Assembly: GCA_900660155.1 (NCBI GenBank)
Contig: CABFPE010000094.1
Span: 779,106 to 843,105 of the forward strand
Direction of reading: 5' to 3'
DNA length: 64,000 bases
From: Hofstenia miamia
Lineage: Eukaryota; Xenacoelomorpha; Acoela; Hofsteniidae
Made by a program: the position numbers and the translations under genes. The notes below the pieces were generated by a model that was given only the letters and a program-made list of their open reading frames with translations, was not told the DNA's origin and made no database searches. This document shows positions 32,776 through 43,735 of the stretch, in pieces (the first letter of the stretch is position 1; each line of letters begins with the position of its first letter).

Positions 32776-34773
32776 TTACTGCGTCCTTTTTTTATAAGGG
32801 CTTTGGATCTCTGTGTCACACTCATTGTCACTGTTATTCTTCTCTTCTGATAGTTCTGGTTTAAAGCATGTAATATCCTTTGACTCACAAGTACTGCAGA
32901 AAACATGAATTTTATTATAAAGATATTTTTGTCTAGTCATATCCAAACTGGGAGGTGGAATTGGAGTTGGTTCTGTTCTTGAGGGAGTTTCCTTATTTCT
33001 CATAACAGTTGGACAGTTTTCACCTCTGAATCAGTTGTTCCTCTGGTAAACACACATCCAAGATTTCTGCTATCAAACTTCAATCTGTACAAGGACTTGA
33101 TATCATTTAGAGGCTTGAAAAAATCATTGAGGTAGTTCTGCCAGTCGTACATAGGAACCATGAAATTACCATTCTCATCACCCACTAACTGAGCCCTATT
33201 GATTCCTGTTAAAGTACTGTCTTCCACTGTCTTGGCAATATCCTGTAATTTATATAATTTTTTTCTCCTAAATTTTTGCTTAAAAAGTCAAAAACACCAA
33301 TCTGAAGAAAACTTGGTATGCCCTGTAATGAGGAAATCTAGAGTAATGCTTCTATGCAAACTGTGAATCACTGTCCAACAAAGGTACCAGAGAAGATATT
33401 TATTCTTGTTTTGGCTGGAGCAATTGTCACAATGCAGATCAACATCTGTTTCACCCAGACTATAATTGTCAAAGAAATGATGTTGGTAGGAAATTACAGC
33501 ATTGGATCCCTTACTACTCAACATGCCTTTATCTATTAGATAGTTAATCTGTTGAGGCAAAGCCTTTCAACAAATACCAAATTTAGCACATTTCCTTGGA
33601 GTTAAGAAATAGATAGGGCCAGGATGATAGGGATCTGAAGGGAAATGAACTTGCTGTGTGAAATCAAAGCTGTAGTGCATATTCATATCTCTACTGCATG
33701 GACTAGTTTGACAAAGTTTGGTGATGCCAAGGGAGCAAACAGTCTCCTTAGAAGATCTCACCATTTCTTGATACACTGAGCATTTTGTTGTGACAGTTGA
33801 CAGATGCTTTTTTGATTCTTTAACTTGGCTGATTTCACAATATCATGAAGGTTTGTGCTTTTATAAATTGTGTAATTATTCTGCTGACATTCCAAACACA
33901 GATCAGACATTGGCTTTGTTTTCACAATGTGGGGACATAGTCTTTTCTATGTTGTTTTAAAAGTGGTAATTTCTGTGGCCTTCTGTCCAATTTCTTCCAT
34001 TGCTTTAAAATATTTGTGCCATATTGAGGATTTTGTTTCAGAGGATGGCAAGAGGTTGACATCATCTTTCTTGAAACCTGGCACCCTACCATGTAGGACT
34101 AAAGTATGCTGCTCTGTAAAATTTGTTAGGAATGAGATGATTCCTAGAATATCTTCATATGACAGGGCCCTGCAATTGAAACATCAATCTCCAGCTTTTT
34201 TCTTATGTTGACACAGACCATTTTCTTTGTACCAAGTGATACATGATGTTAATTTGTTTTGGCTTATGACATGCATGAACTTGAATGTCTCCCTGCAAAC
34301 TTGTTTTTTCTTGATGAGGTATATAGTTCTTTGATGTTGCCTATCCTTCTGTCTTTTTAATTTTGTTGGAACTGTGAGGACTGATCTATTCATAGTACAA
34401 CTCACTTTTAACATGATAATTATGTCTTCTTCTGATTCTGTTAATTCACACATATTGTGCCTCTAAGCCAACACCCACTCTTCATCAAAAGCTTTAACAC
34501 ATTTTCCTTGAGTTCCCAGATTAAAACCAAACTTGAAATTCAAAACTTTCTGTAGTTCCTCTCCATCATCAGCAGAAACTACATGGACCATGACAGCATG
34601 CAAAATAGAAGCAGTTTCATTCCATCACTTTGCTCAAAGGAGAAATTATTGATTTCTAAACTACATGGAGCATTTAATAACTGTAATAATTCATCATCTG
34701 AATCTTTATCTAACAGCACCTTCAACATCTGATTCTTCCTCACTACTTTCAAACTCACAGTTGTCATCAACAA
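32776..34773 (-). pseudogene. Decayed multicopy DDE-like gene with DNCxxQNKN motif
   Basis: A long minus-strand homology in pieces. The N-terminal part (34,184-34,773) includes a CINWYKENG-like patch (ITWYKENGLCQHKKK). Then come FLTPRKCAKFGIC, LPQQINYLIDKGM, the hallmark DLHCDNCSSQNKNKYLLWYL, and LITGHTKFSSDWCF. After that follow a LVGDENGNFMVPMYDWQ stretch and a C-terminal tail (RQKYLYNKIHVFC). I remember close relatives as multicopy, transposon-like proteins in cnidarians and amphioxus; D, N and Q in the hallmark suggest a nuclease-type core. In-frame TGAs at about 33,563 and 33,288 and frameshifts near 33,000 and 34,180 make this copy non-functional. Confidence 0.65.
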
Positions 34774-35480
34774 AATTCATTCACAATCTTGAAAATAGAA
34801 GTAAGATTAACAGCAATACTAACTTAAAGAAAACTACAGTGTTATCTATCATTTTTGTTTACATCTATTTGTTTGTTTTTGTATGTTATATATTTTCCAC
34901 TTGCAGCACTAGTCTCTGCTGAGGAAATAATAGTTTCTTTCTCTAAATACTTTTAACATATACTAATTTGATTAGGAAACATTTATAAAGCCAATTATTA
35001 TATTTTTGTAGTTTCAAATATGATTTTTGGAAAAGAAACTATGTACATATATATTTATCATTTTGCAAAGTTTTTATTGATTGGCTAGGGAAACTGATTG
35101 AACCCTAAGCATATAAAGAAATTGAGAACACTGTTTTTGTAAATGTTGTAGCCATCTAATGGACCAATTTATCTCTGATTTGAAGATTTAAATAGCAAAC
35201 AAAATTAAAATTAACAATTTATGCTAACAGAAAATGCTTTGTAGGAACTAGTTATAGCATTCTCTTAACTAATGTAAGCAAACCTGTTAAAATAAATATT
35301 TAGTGCATTGCAAAATGAATGAATAACAACCTATAGAAGCTTTTATGAGGCTTTTCTAAACAGTGAATATGGTGGGGAGATAATGCAAAAAATAATCAAA
35401 AACTGTTCCACTACTTACATGCTACTAAAGTAGTGTATTCTTGATTACTGAGGAAACTATCAATCATCAATCTACAAAGT
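34774..35480. other. AT-rich spacer
   Basis: No gene recognised. The upstream part of the ORF3 remnant that begins at 35,481 may lie here but has lost detectable similarity. Confidence 0.35.
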
Positions 35481-36525
35481 CACTTCGAACCAATAAAAGT
35501 TATTACCCTACTGCCAAAAACCACTATCACAGTCAAAGAGGAAGAAAAACTCCTTGCAACATCATTCATTCAAATCTCTCCACAAATTCAACATCTCCTC
35601 AATCAAATTACAAATGAGAAACTAACAAAAATGGAAGTCATTTCAACTCCCATGTGGATTAGAGCTGAAAACTAAAATCTGCTAATGGATAAATTTACTC
35701 TCAATAACAAAATGCAGATCCAAATCACTCTGATCCAATATACTCCAGACAACATTTCGGACATTGAGCTAATAAAAATGAACATTTTTGCAGAGTCATT
35801 CACTAAAACTGAACTTGAAACTCTCATGTCGCCCAATCAACAAACTGTTTTCAATATCAAATGCCCTCATACCAGATTATTGATCACTCAAAAAACAAAT
35901 CAATCCTTAGCAAAAAACATCAAAATTTGACATAATAGCCAAACTGGACCACAAATCTCTAAATTACCCAGTAACATTTGGAGCAGCCCAAATTACAGCA
36001 ACAACTGGACACTGGCACCAACTTGAATCTCAAATTGCTACAGCCAATGATTTCTGCATCCCACCTCTGTTAGTTGGCATCCTAATTATTGCTCCTTATG
36101 CCAAAGACAAATCAGTCCAACCAGTAAACACACCATACCTTCATACAAGCTGTACTACTATACAGCCCAGGATATCATGAACTCAAAGGAGCAAAACTGT
36201 TCAAAGACGCTGCCAACCAACTCAGAGACAACAATCAAGTGTATAGATTACTCATTGATACCAAAAATACCCCTGAAGACATTTACAAAAAAGGAGCTCC
36301 AATCAGACTACAAATTGCAAACTGTAAAAACAAGCTAAACAAAAAGAAATTAAAATCACTAACATTATTCACTGGTAGCAAAGGTATCATATGAGCCAAT
36401 CTTCTCCAGGAAGACCTCCATTACTACAATGTGTCAAAAAGAATCGAAATCATCATCATGATCCATGCAGAAGTAAATGACCTCAATAAGATGACAGAAG
36501 AAAAATGCATTTAATGATAATATAT
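35481..36525 (+). pseudogene. Remnant of retrotransposon ORF3 from a diverged family
   Basis: Aligns by eye with the C-terminal half of ORF3b (22,090-23,250). Examples: KEEEKLLATSFIQISPQI for REEELLATSSVQLSPHI; FTKTELETLMSPNQQTVFN for FSKEELVILQSPGRQVALD; LNYPVTFGAAQITA for INYPVTIGTTSLQA; CIPPLL for CIPPPC; YYNVSKRIEIIIM for YYDVTKRIEIITM. TAA at 35,672 and several frameshifts break it. The A-rich coding strand resembles family B, so it is probably the missing ORF3 of that family. The alignment continues a few codons past the point where family A has TGA 23,218. Confidence 0.8.
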
Positions 36526-36634
36526 TATCAATATTTCATTTTTACCAAAAATTTATTGATTTAGCCAGTCAAAATCACTTTTAAGAATCTGACGGGGGAC
36601 ATATTTCACAATGTCCCACTTGTGTATGCCACTG
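36503..36634 (-). mobile_element. hAT MITE fragment
   Basis: Matches the right part of the MITE at 58,284-58,494, from an ATGCATTT-containing stretch through CCAGTCAAAATCA, CTGACGGGGGACAT and the terminal TATGCCACTG. The left half is missing. It abuts or interrupts the end of the ORF3 remnant. Orientation is arbitrary for a MITE; it is drawn by its conserved terminus. Confidence 0.75.
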
Positions 36635-36919
36635 GCCTTAAGAAGCATCTAAGGAAATGAATATTAGTATCAGCACTTTGTCAAAAATGTGCTAAATTTC
36701 TGAAATTTGCGATTTGAGGAAGAAAATGTTAGTACTTTGAACACCATAAATGAAATTATTAAATTTTGTCGAAAACTTTTTTAAGCTGTTTGCAGAAACA
36801 CCAAATAGTATTGATGTGGCTAGCACATCTTAGCTAAGCAAATTGTTTAATTGAAGCAAATAAAGGCATATGCTTTTGAAAAATATGAGGCTTAAACCCA
36901 CTGAGTCACTTATTGAATC

Positions 36920-37603
36920 ATTGGAGCTGGTTATTTATCCGCCAGTCTAGTGTTTTCCAATGCTTGTAAATATGTTAATATTTAAGCTGTATATAAGATG
37001 ACACTTATTGCAAATAGAGAAAAGTTTTATTATGTTTAACTGAAAATTCAGACCTGTGTTAGCCCCACTGATGTTATATGATGACCCTGATGTTATTGAG
37101 CTGAGTGACAATGATGGAAGGAAGGTTTTCCACTAGTTCCAGGAAGTTTGAATCAGGGGGCTACCAATTTCTCCTTACATTAGTACAGCCTGGCGTGATC
37201 GAATGGTTTTTGCTTGGTATTCAACAGTGAAAAATTTGTTGGAATAAATTAGTTCAACTTGATGCCTTTTTGTAATATGAGTCCAAAGTGAGTAAGAATG
37301 AGCACTGCTCCTAATGTTGCATGATTTGAACAAAGAGCCATCAAGATATTATGTTGATATCATGGGGCCCCTGGAATGCAAGTTCTTGCTGATATGTTCT
37401 GCAACAGCACTATACTCTGGAAAATACAAAGAAAATGGCTAGCCTGGCATGGAACGGCATGTAAAATCAGAGCTTGTTATTTATTAACCTGCCTAGTGTT
37501 TTCCAATGTTTGTAAATATGTTAATACTTAAGCTTTATATAAGATGACACCTTTATTGTAAATAGATAACAGTTTTAATAATGTTTAACTGAAAAGTCAG
37601 ACC
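36920..37603. repeat. Direct repeat pair of about 137 bp
   Basis: 36,920-37,057 and 37,467-37,603 share about 85 percent identity by eye, including CTAGTGTTTTCCAATG, TATATAAGATGACAC and GTTTAACTGAAAA, and both end CAGACCTG. The roughly 410 bp between them has a short open stretch (DDPDVIELSDNDGRK). They could be LTRs of a very small non-autonomous element, but there is no clear TG...CA end, PBS or target duplication. Confidence 0.6.
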
Positions 37604-37949
37604 TGCTTTTGAACGTGATGTCTCTTTAGAAATAAACTATGTAATGATAAACAAAATCATTTGCTTCCCCCAAATTTTGAAAATCAATAAGTGAAGGACG
37701 CCATCGCCCATGAGTGCAGCATTGATGGGGATCTCAAAAAGTCAGTGGTTTTGTTATTAAGCTAAAATGTGATTGCTGACTATAGTGCTACAAATTTCAA
37801 CATTTCATGGTATAGCACATCTATCAATTGTTTACGACAATGTTCAAACCAGAGTATATATATTCTACAAACACTTAATGAACAAAAAGTCTAAATTTAG
37901 CACTTGAAAAGTATAGGATACATTCAATTAATATTTTGTTGCATAGCCT
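37604..37949. other. Spacer
   Basis: No recognised feature between the direct repeat and the Tc1 remnant. The terminal inverted repeats of the Tc1 element should lie on both sides of the transposase but were not found. Confidence 0.35.
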
Positions 37950-37968
37950 CTACTTTGTTTCACTGCTT

Positions 37969-38930
37969 CTAGTCTCTTTCCATGATTACTTGTAATGCTT
38001 TTGCACATATCCACTGGAATCTTGTTCCATTCTTCCTTGCAGAAATCCTCAAATTATTGAACATCCTCAAATGAACTCGCACTTTAAATTCTTTCCACAG
38101 ATTTTTTATGGGATTGAGGTCTGGAGATTGGCTTCGCCATTTAATCACCTCAACAGCATTATCATCCAACCATTTTTGAGTTGCTTTTGCCATGTGCTTA
38201 GCATCAATGTCCTGCTGAAAAATAAATAGCGCCCATATCCTAATAATCAGTCAGATTTAAGGAGATTTTGCTCAAGTATGCTGCGGTATTGAGAGGCATC
38301 CATTCTTCCTTTGATTATATCCAGTTCTCCAGTGCCATTTGAAGAAAAACACCTCCAAACCATAATGCTTTCACCGCCGTACTTAACAGTAGGAATGGTG
38401 TTTTGAGGCTTTTGGGCTGTTCTTTTCTTTCTCCAAACACGTGCGGCTGTATTCCTTCCGAACAACTCGATTTTGGTCTCATCAGACCATATTACTTTAG
38501 CCCAAAAATCACTTGATTCGTTTTCATATTGTTTCACAACGCTTAAACGCGCTTTCAGGTGCTTAGCTTTTAGTAGAGGAACGTTCCGTGGTACTCTACA
38601 ATGCGGCCCTGTGAGATAGAGAGTCCTGCTTATTGTGTCTTTGCTAACTTTTCTGCCTGTAGCTTTCAAATCATTTTGAATTTCTTGACATGTGATGTAA
38701 GGGTTCCTTTGAACTTTGCGAGCAATCCATCTTGCACTTTTGTTGTCAATTCTACGAGGCCTGCCATTCCTCTGCATGTTTGCAGTTGTATTAAATTTTT
38801 TCCACTTTCTAGTCAGGTTTCCTACTGTAGATAAAGGCAAGTTGAAATCCCGTGATATTTTTCAATAGCCATCTCCTGTTTTATGCTTCTCAATGATTAC
38901 TTGATAATTCTTTAACTTTGCCCATCGCGG
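37969..38930 (-). pseudogene. Tc1-like transposase, broken
   Basis: Minus strand. The N-terminal helix-turn-helix domain runs from about 38,930 (LKNYQVIIEKHKTGDGY, stop, KISRDFNLPLSTVGN). The 197-aa frame 38,247-38,840 carries GRPRRIDNKSARWI, the first catalytic Asp in VIWSDETKIELFG, and KYGGESIMVWRCFSSNG. After a frameshift near 38,230 come FFQQDIDAKHMAK (second Asp) and SQSPDLNPIKNLW. In Tc1 enzymes the last motif is NPIENLW, and its Glu is the third catalytic residue; here it is Lys. With the stop, the frameshift and this change the enzyme is dead. Confidence 0.92.
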
Positions 38931-38940
38931 TATGAGTCTA

Positions 38941-40007
38941 GCGAAATAGTAGATTGATAATGATTGAAGATATTTTATTGGTCATAGCAGGGCGATATGC
39001 TCTTTTTTTTTGGTCAATGCAAAGGCTGATTAATTAGCCAATAGTTTTTGTTAATGGCAATTATTAAATGTCCTTATTTCTAGTATCTAACTATTTGATA
39101 TGTATTGAGCAGCTAGTATCATTCCTGGTTGCATAGCACAACAAGCATTCTATTTACTTTGTTTGATAATACAAAATCACTAAAGAGATAAGTCGAGTTG
39201 TGTCATGCATATTATAGTAGCATAACTGTAAGCTAGGTTACACATAATAACCAGAGGCGTATTCTCTAACCAGCATTTTTATGATTTTAGAGCGTTTTTT
39301 CCTATCTCTTATTTGGGAACTGAGTAAATTTAATACCACATCAAACTGATTTTTACACTATATTTATATAAATTTGTAATTTGTAATTAAGTACTCAATT
39401 GAATTTTCAATTACAGGTAACACATCTAATTGAGTTGCCATTTTTATAAAGCATTGCGTTTAGTACTTTCTTGCAAAACCGTGTATAAATTACAATTTTG
39501 ATAAAATTGAAGCATTTCGATTGTTTTGATCCATAAACTATACATTGGTTTAATTGGCTAGTACATGTATCATCTTGTTTAGCAACCATCTCACTGATAA
39601 ATTAAAAAATCATAGTTACTTCAGTCTTGAATGTCGCAATAACTAGGTATTGCGACATCCACACTTTAATAGAAATTAAAAGAGCAAGGGGTGCGTTCAT
39701 ATTAACGCACACTTCGAAATTTAGTGTAATCATTGAAATTGCATCATACAATTGTAGCCGAACGTTATTGATTGGTTCACGAGGTGTGCGCTAATGATCA
39801 CTGCACCTCGAATGAGAAATCAAACGTCTCACCAACAATTCCCGCCAAGCAAACATCATCAATAAATAGAGAAACTTTTTCAAGTTCTACATATACATAC
39901 ATTGGCTGTGGTTTTAAGCTAAGACAAATGTTGGGATTTATTTATTAGATTATTTTAGTGGCTGTAGCAGTTATTTAGAAGTAAGCTAGACAAGCTCAAA
40001 CTGTGTC
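38941..40007. other. Spacer with promoter-like, GC-richer patch
   Basis: Featureless until about 39,600, then a GC-richer patch to 39,860 with a perfect hairpin (listed separately), an inverted CCAAT box (TTGATTGG near 39,768) and repeated GCGCAC/GTGCGC-type words. This could be a promoter for the ORF at 40,008, but there is no direct evidence. Confidence 0.35.
39631..39658. other. Perfect 10-bp inverted repeat with 8-nt loop
   Basis: ATGTCGCAAT at 39,631-39,640 and ATTGCGACAT at 39,649-39,658 are exact reverse complements. It includes two CpGs in a CpG-poor region. It could be a dimeric protein-binding site or a cruciform; no transcript context supports a terminator. Confidence 0.6.
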
Positions 40008-41600
40008 ATGTGCACAAACGCAGCCCTGGTTGAACGTGTTGGTGAGCCTGCAAAGGAGGCTCATCAATGCTATACAAAGCTGTGGAATATGAGCATTAGC
40101 TTACTATTGTTTACGGCCAACAAGAAACATAGTTTATTCTTAGTCCGCCTTAATAATACCTGCATACGGTTAGGTAGATCGCAGAGATAGAATCGGATTG
40201 GATCTCGGATCGGATCGGATTTTCATTTTGAGAAACTTCGGAACCAAAAATTTTTAAAATTTGTGTAGCTGTACATTTTATAAATTATGCACAATTTTTA
40301 CATTGAATCATAATTTAATAACCTAATTGAAGTTTTGTATTGAATTTCATTGTTCATACAACAGGTTCCGCGTTATTCTGTCCAACAACTTACAATTGGT
40401 GACGAATATTTAAAATTTGAAAATGTGATTCATGTTAGCCATCACATTATGATAAAATAGTAAACTAACCAAAAATATTTGTTTGAACAAACTTGCAAAT
40501 AGAAGAGTAGAATTCTGAAAAGGATCCTCCGTAACATGTATGTCAAAAAAAGCACAGAACACAGAGAAGCAAGTGGAATACCTTAGCTTTTTCAAACACT
40601 GTCAAAATGTAAAAATAATATAATAGTTTTGGATGCTCTTCAATAAAAAAATCTCATTTAATTACACATTGTAACCAACTTGCAATGCCAAGATCAACTT
40701 AGTACTAAGAAGGTTTGTCATTATTATAGTCACTAATACAAAAATGTTTATGGAACCCTACCGTCGGTATACTATTAATAGAGCATTAATGTATTTAATG
40801 TTGCTGTTATATAATTTAAAAATTTTAATCCAATTTAGTATCCAATTTCAGTAAAATTAAAAATTTATATTTAAATCACAAATTTTGTTTGAAAAAATTA
40901 ATTTTTCTATCACTGACTTTAATACACTCTACAACAACTTATTTAATGTCTTTCTATATAAATTTTGGGTTGTTCTTAAATTTACCATTATTTAGCTATT
41001 ATTGTTTTCTTCGCCTTAGCTGCAATTTTGAAGTAAATTTATGTTGTTTGAAACAATTTCAATTCATAGCGAAATTGCAAAGTGGTTATTTTTTAATTTG
41101 GACGCAAAAATTAATACGGGATGTAATAATATAAGAAACTCAACTGCATAAACTCTATAAATATGTTATAATTATAGTTGATGACAATTTTAAGAACTAG
41201 ATTATTACAAAGCCTACAAATAAGTATATTTGCATGCACTATTTCGTAAGCATATGTCCATTTTTTATCTCAAGACAGTGCTCAATCAATTAAAATTTTC
41301 TAGTCGCATTAAAAAACAAAAATATTTTTTAAGTTTATGTTTGTTTATTGTTAGACTACTTATTTAAATTCGGATCCGTTTCGGATTGAAAACTAAAATT
41401 TTTTAAAAGTTCTGATCGGATCTGTATCAGATCGGATCTTAAAATTTTGGATCCGATTCCATCTCTGGTGGGTCATCTATTTCTGCTTTCATGCCAAATA
41501 CAGAGGCTTGAAAATTATAGCAAATGAGTCCTGGTCTTGGTTGAAATTGAAAAGTTGGTCTGATCACGTTCTGGTTCCGTCTGATGTTTTAATATTTCGT
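40008..41600 (+). pseudogene. Short coding-like sequence split by a hAT-type insertion
   Basis: An ATG at 40,008 opens 58 codons (MCTNAALVERVGEPAKEA...) that run into the element at 40,182. On the far side, from 41,470, another open frame (VIYFCFHAKYRGLKII..., ending RGVVK at TAA near 41,595) has clearly protein-like composition. Across the insertion point the first frame stays open for about a dozen codons if the element is removed, while the second lies one frame away. It may be a small gene or retrogene interrupted by the element. I recognise neither part. Confidence 0.35.
40182..41467. mobile_element. hAT-like non-autonomous element with GGATCGGATC subterminal repeats
   Basis: Left end CAGAGATAGAATCGGAT and right end ATCCGATTCCATCTCTG are inverted repeats (16 of 17 match). 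Inside both ends are clusters of TCGGATC words, typical of hAT subterminal binding sites. The 8-bp flanks GTAGATCG and GTGGGTCA agree at 5 positions, so the target duplication is decayed or absent. The interior of about 1.1 kb is AT-rich and has no transposase. A second, 5'-truncated copy ends at 49,336. Confidence 0.8.
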
Positions 41601-41929
41601 GGTGTTGTTAAATAAACTAAGGTATCAATTTCAAATATTTTACTTGATATCTGATTTTAAGAAATATTCATTTGAATCATATTTTGCATTAATGTAGAGC
41701 ATTTAAAAATTATACATTTCATCATGTCATGGATGGCTTCAAGTTGAAGCAATGACTGCAGTGATTTCCATTGTAAATTTTGAAACTTTCGGTCCAGCAT
41801 TGACGTATTTTTATTTAAATATAGTGACAAAATTAAACCGAGCCACAAGCAACCGCACACTATGCAATGTGGCCCACGCTCCGCCACTGATAATAACGGT
41901 TTGCTGAGATGAGGGTAAGCAATACATCA
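41601..41929. other. Spacer containing a MITE terminus
   Basis: The sequence GCTCCGCCACTG ending at 41,889 is the reverse complement of the common hAT MITE start CAGTGGCGGAGC. Its partner end was not found, so this is a solitary terminus or a very diverged MITE. Confidence 0.4.
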
Positions 41930-42172
41930 AAGTAGATGTCAAAGTGGATAAATTGATGACATGGAGAACAGTGTCGGGCAGATGCCCATTGGAGAGGAAC
42001 ACCACATGGGGACTTCACCTAAATAGTGAATGGTGGTTAAATCGCTGATTACTAGATACAACCATTTATTGTTGTGAGCAGTTATTTATTAGTTCCTATT
42101 CATACTGAACGCAGTGGAAATTAAGTTAAAGATTTAATTCATTTGGAATTGGGCCTGGATGGAGATTCTACA
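41930..42172 (+). repeat. Solo LTR fragment of family B
   Basis: Shares GGCAGATGCCCA, an ACTTCACCTAAAT stretch and the end GATTCTACA (42,164-42,172) with the LTR at about 60,190-60,433, which is followed by a PBS and gag. Here GAAGG follows the end and there is no PBS or gag, so it is a solo LTR or a 3' LTR remnant. The left limit is uncertain; a TGTAGAG at 41,693 could be the true start. Confidence 0.7.
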
Positions 42173-42769
42173 TGAAGGTTAATTTAAATAAGAATGTAAA
42201 ATGTCAACAGTTACTTTACAAGCCCAAAATTCATCTGCTATACTTCCAACGATTGAAATTAAAAATTCAGAGATCTTAATCCTTTTGTCAGACAAATTGT
42301 GTGTCTAAAAAGGGTCTACAATAAATTTCTATTGTTGATTTGTGATTGTAGCCTATTTCATTATAAGCATGAATAAATTGATGACATTTTTTATTCAATT
42401 TGAGATGAACAGTAACAATTGTGTTGTTTCAGAGAAAATTTTAATGAGAATCATATCTTGAAGTGTTTGAATTGCGCGCAAATAATGAGATAAAATGATG
42501 TTTAACAAATCTTGGCATTTGTAAACGACCTGTTCTACCACTTTTGACATTTCAAAACAAGTGTTGCTGAAATATTAATTAAGAACTACACTAAAAGCCT
42601 CTTTCTCCATAATGACTGATTGTGAAATTTCTCCAATAGATGCTTGCAAAAATAGCTTGAATTAAAATCGTGTTTTTGAATTTGAAAAGTTCAAGGAATA
42701 CTGTTATTATTTCTCAAAGTACTCTATTCATTTCACTATTAACAATAAGTTTCATTCCTAAGTCCCAAT

Positions 42770-43148
42770 CAGAGTTGCAAGCGGCTCAGATAAAAAGGGT
42801 CCAGTTCGTTTCGATTCTATTCGGTTTGGTTCAGTTCGGTCCGGTTTGAATTCAACTGGTTTGAATATCTGATTTGCAAGTGAATCACAACGGTTGGACA
42901 TTTCAAAATGACGAATTGCATCATTGTATTTAAATAAATATACATCAATGCTCTCTCTATTTCGTGACTCTTGATTTTAACAATGACTTAGAAATTAGAA
43001 TTCATTGAATAATAGTTGTTATAGAGGTTTTTCCCGATTTTATGAATGGATTAAATTATTAGCTTTAAACGGCTTGTTCATTTCGTTTTCATTTTGAAGG
43101 GGCTCGGTTTGGCTCGGTTTCTGAAAATTAGAACCGCTTATAACTCTA
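42770..43148. mobile_element. hAT MITE with GGTTCGGTTC subterminal repeats
   Basis: Left end CAGAGTTGCAAGCGG and right end CCGCTTATAACTCTA are inverted repeats (12 of 15). Flanks GTCCCAAT (42,762-42,769) and GTCATAAT (43,149-43,156) match at 6 of 8, as expected of an ageing hAT target duplication. Clusters of TTCGGTT and CTCGGTTTGG lie inside the ends. It has no coding capacity. Confidence 0.78.
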
Positions 43149-43487
43149 GTCATAATTTCTATCTGAATACAGTGTGTTAATTAAGCATTTCTTGTGATTT
43201 TTACGACAGGATATGTGAAAAATATCAACCGAGTGGGTCGGGTTGTCTCTTTGTAGCAATTATACATTCATAAACGGAAGAATTTCATTAAAATTAGTAA
43301 AACTAATTGTGACAGTTAATCAATTCGAAATGGGCCTTGAAATATTTTGGAATTGAAATAGATGCACTAGTTCACTGCGGGAAGTGAGTGGGCACGGACT
43401 CACTTCTTTTTTGTATTATATATATATAAACTTTATTTTTAATTGCTGTGTATTCTTGCTGATGAAGGCTAATAATATAGCCGAAAG

Positions 43488-43566
43488 TACTACATATATA
43501 TATANNNNNNNNNNNNNNNNNNNNNNNNNNNNNNNNNNNNNNNNNNNNNNNNNNNNNNNNNNNNNN

Positions 43567-43598
<32 letters not shown>
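43488..43598. repeat. (TA)n microsatellite with 62-bp N gap
   Basis: TA repeats on both sides of Ns at 43,505-43,566. The true length is unknown. Open frames spanning the Ns are artefacts. Confidence 0.95.
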
Positions 43599-43601
<3 letters not shown>

Positions 43602-43649
43602 TGCATTTTTCATGTATATATTTAACTAGACTTAGGAAAATGTTTTGCA

Positions 43650-43735
43650 GGTCAGACCGGCCGGCCAACCGGTTCGGCTTCGGTTGGCACCGGTACCAAT
43701 CTGGTGGGGTCGACAATTTTTCGCCCGGTTAGTAC
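43650..43735. repeat. GC-rich CCGGTTCGG-type terminal fragment
   Basis: An 80-bp island of ACCGGTTCGG, CGGTTGGCACCGG and GCCCGGTT words in AT-rich DNA, like the subterminal clusters of the neighbouring hAT MITEs. Probably one end of another such element; no partner end was identified. Confidence 0.45.

Noticed and set aside
43384-43629. ORFs across the N run
   Set aside because: They are created by TA repeats and Ns.
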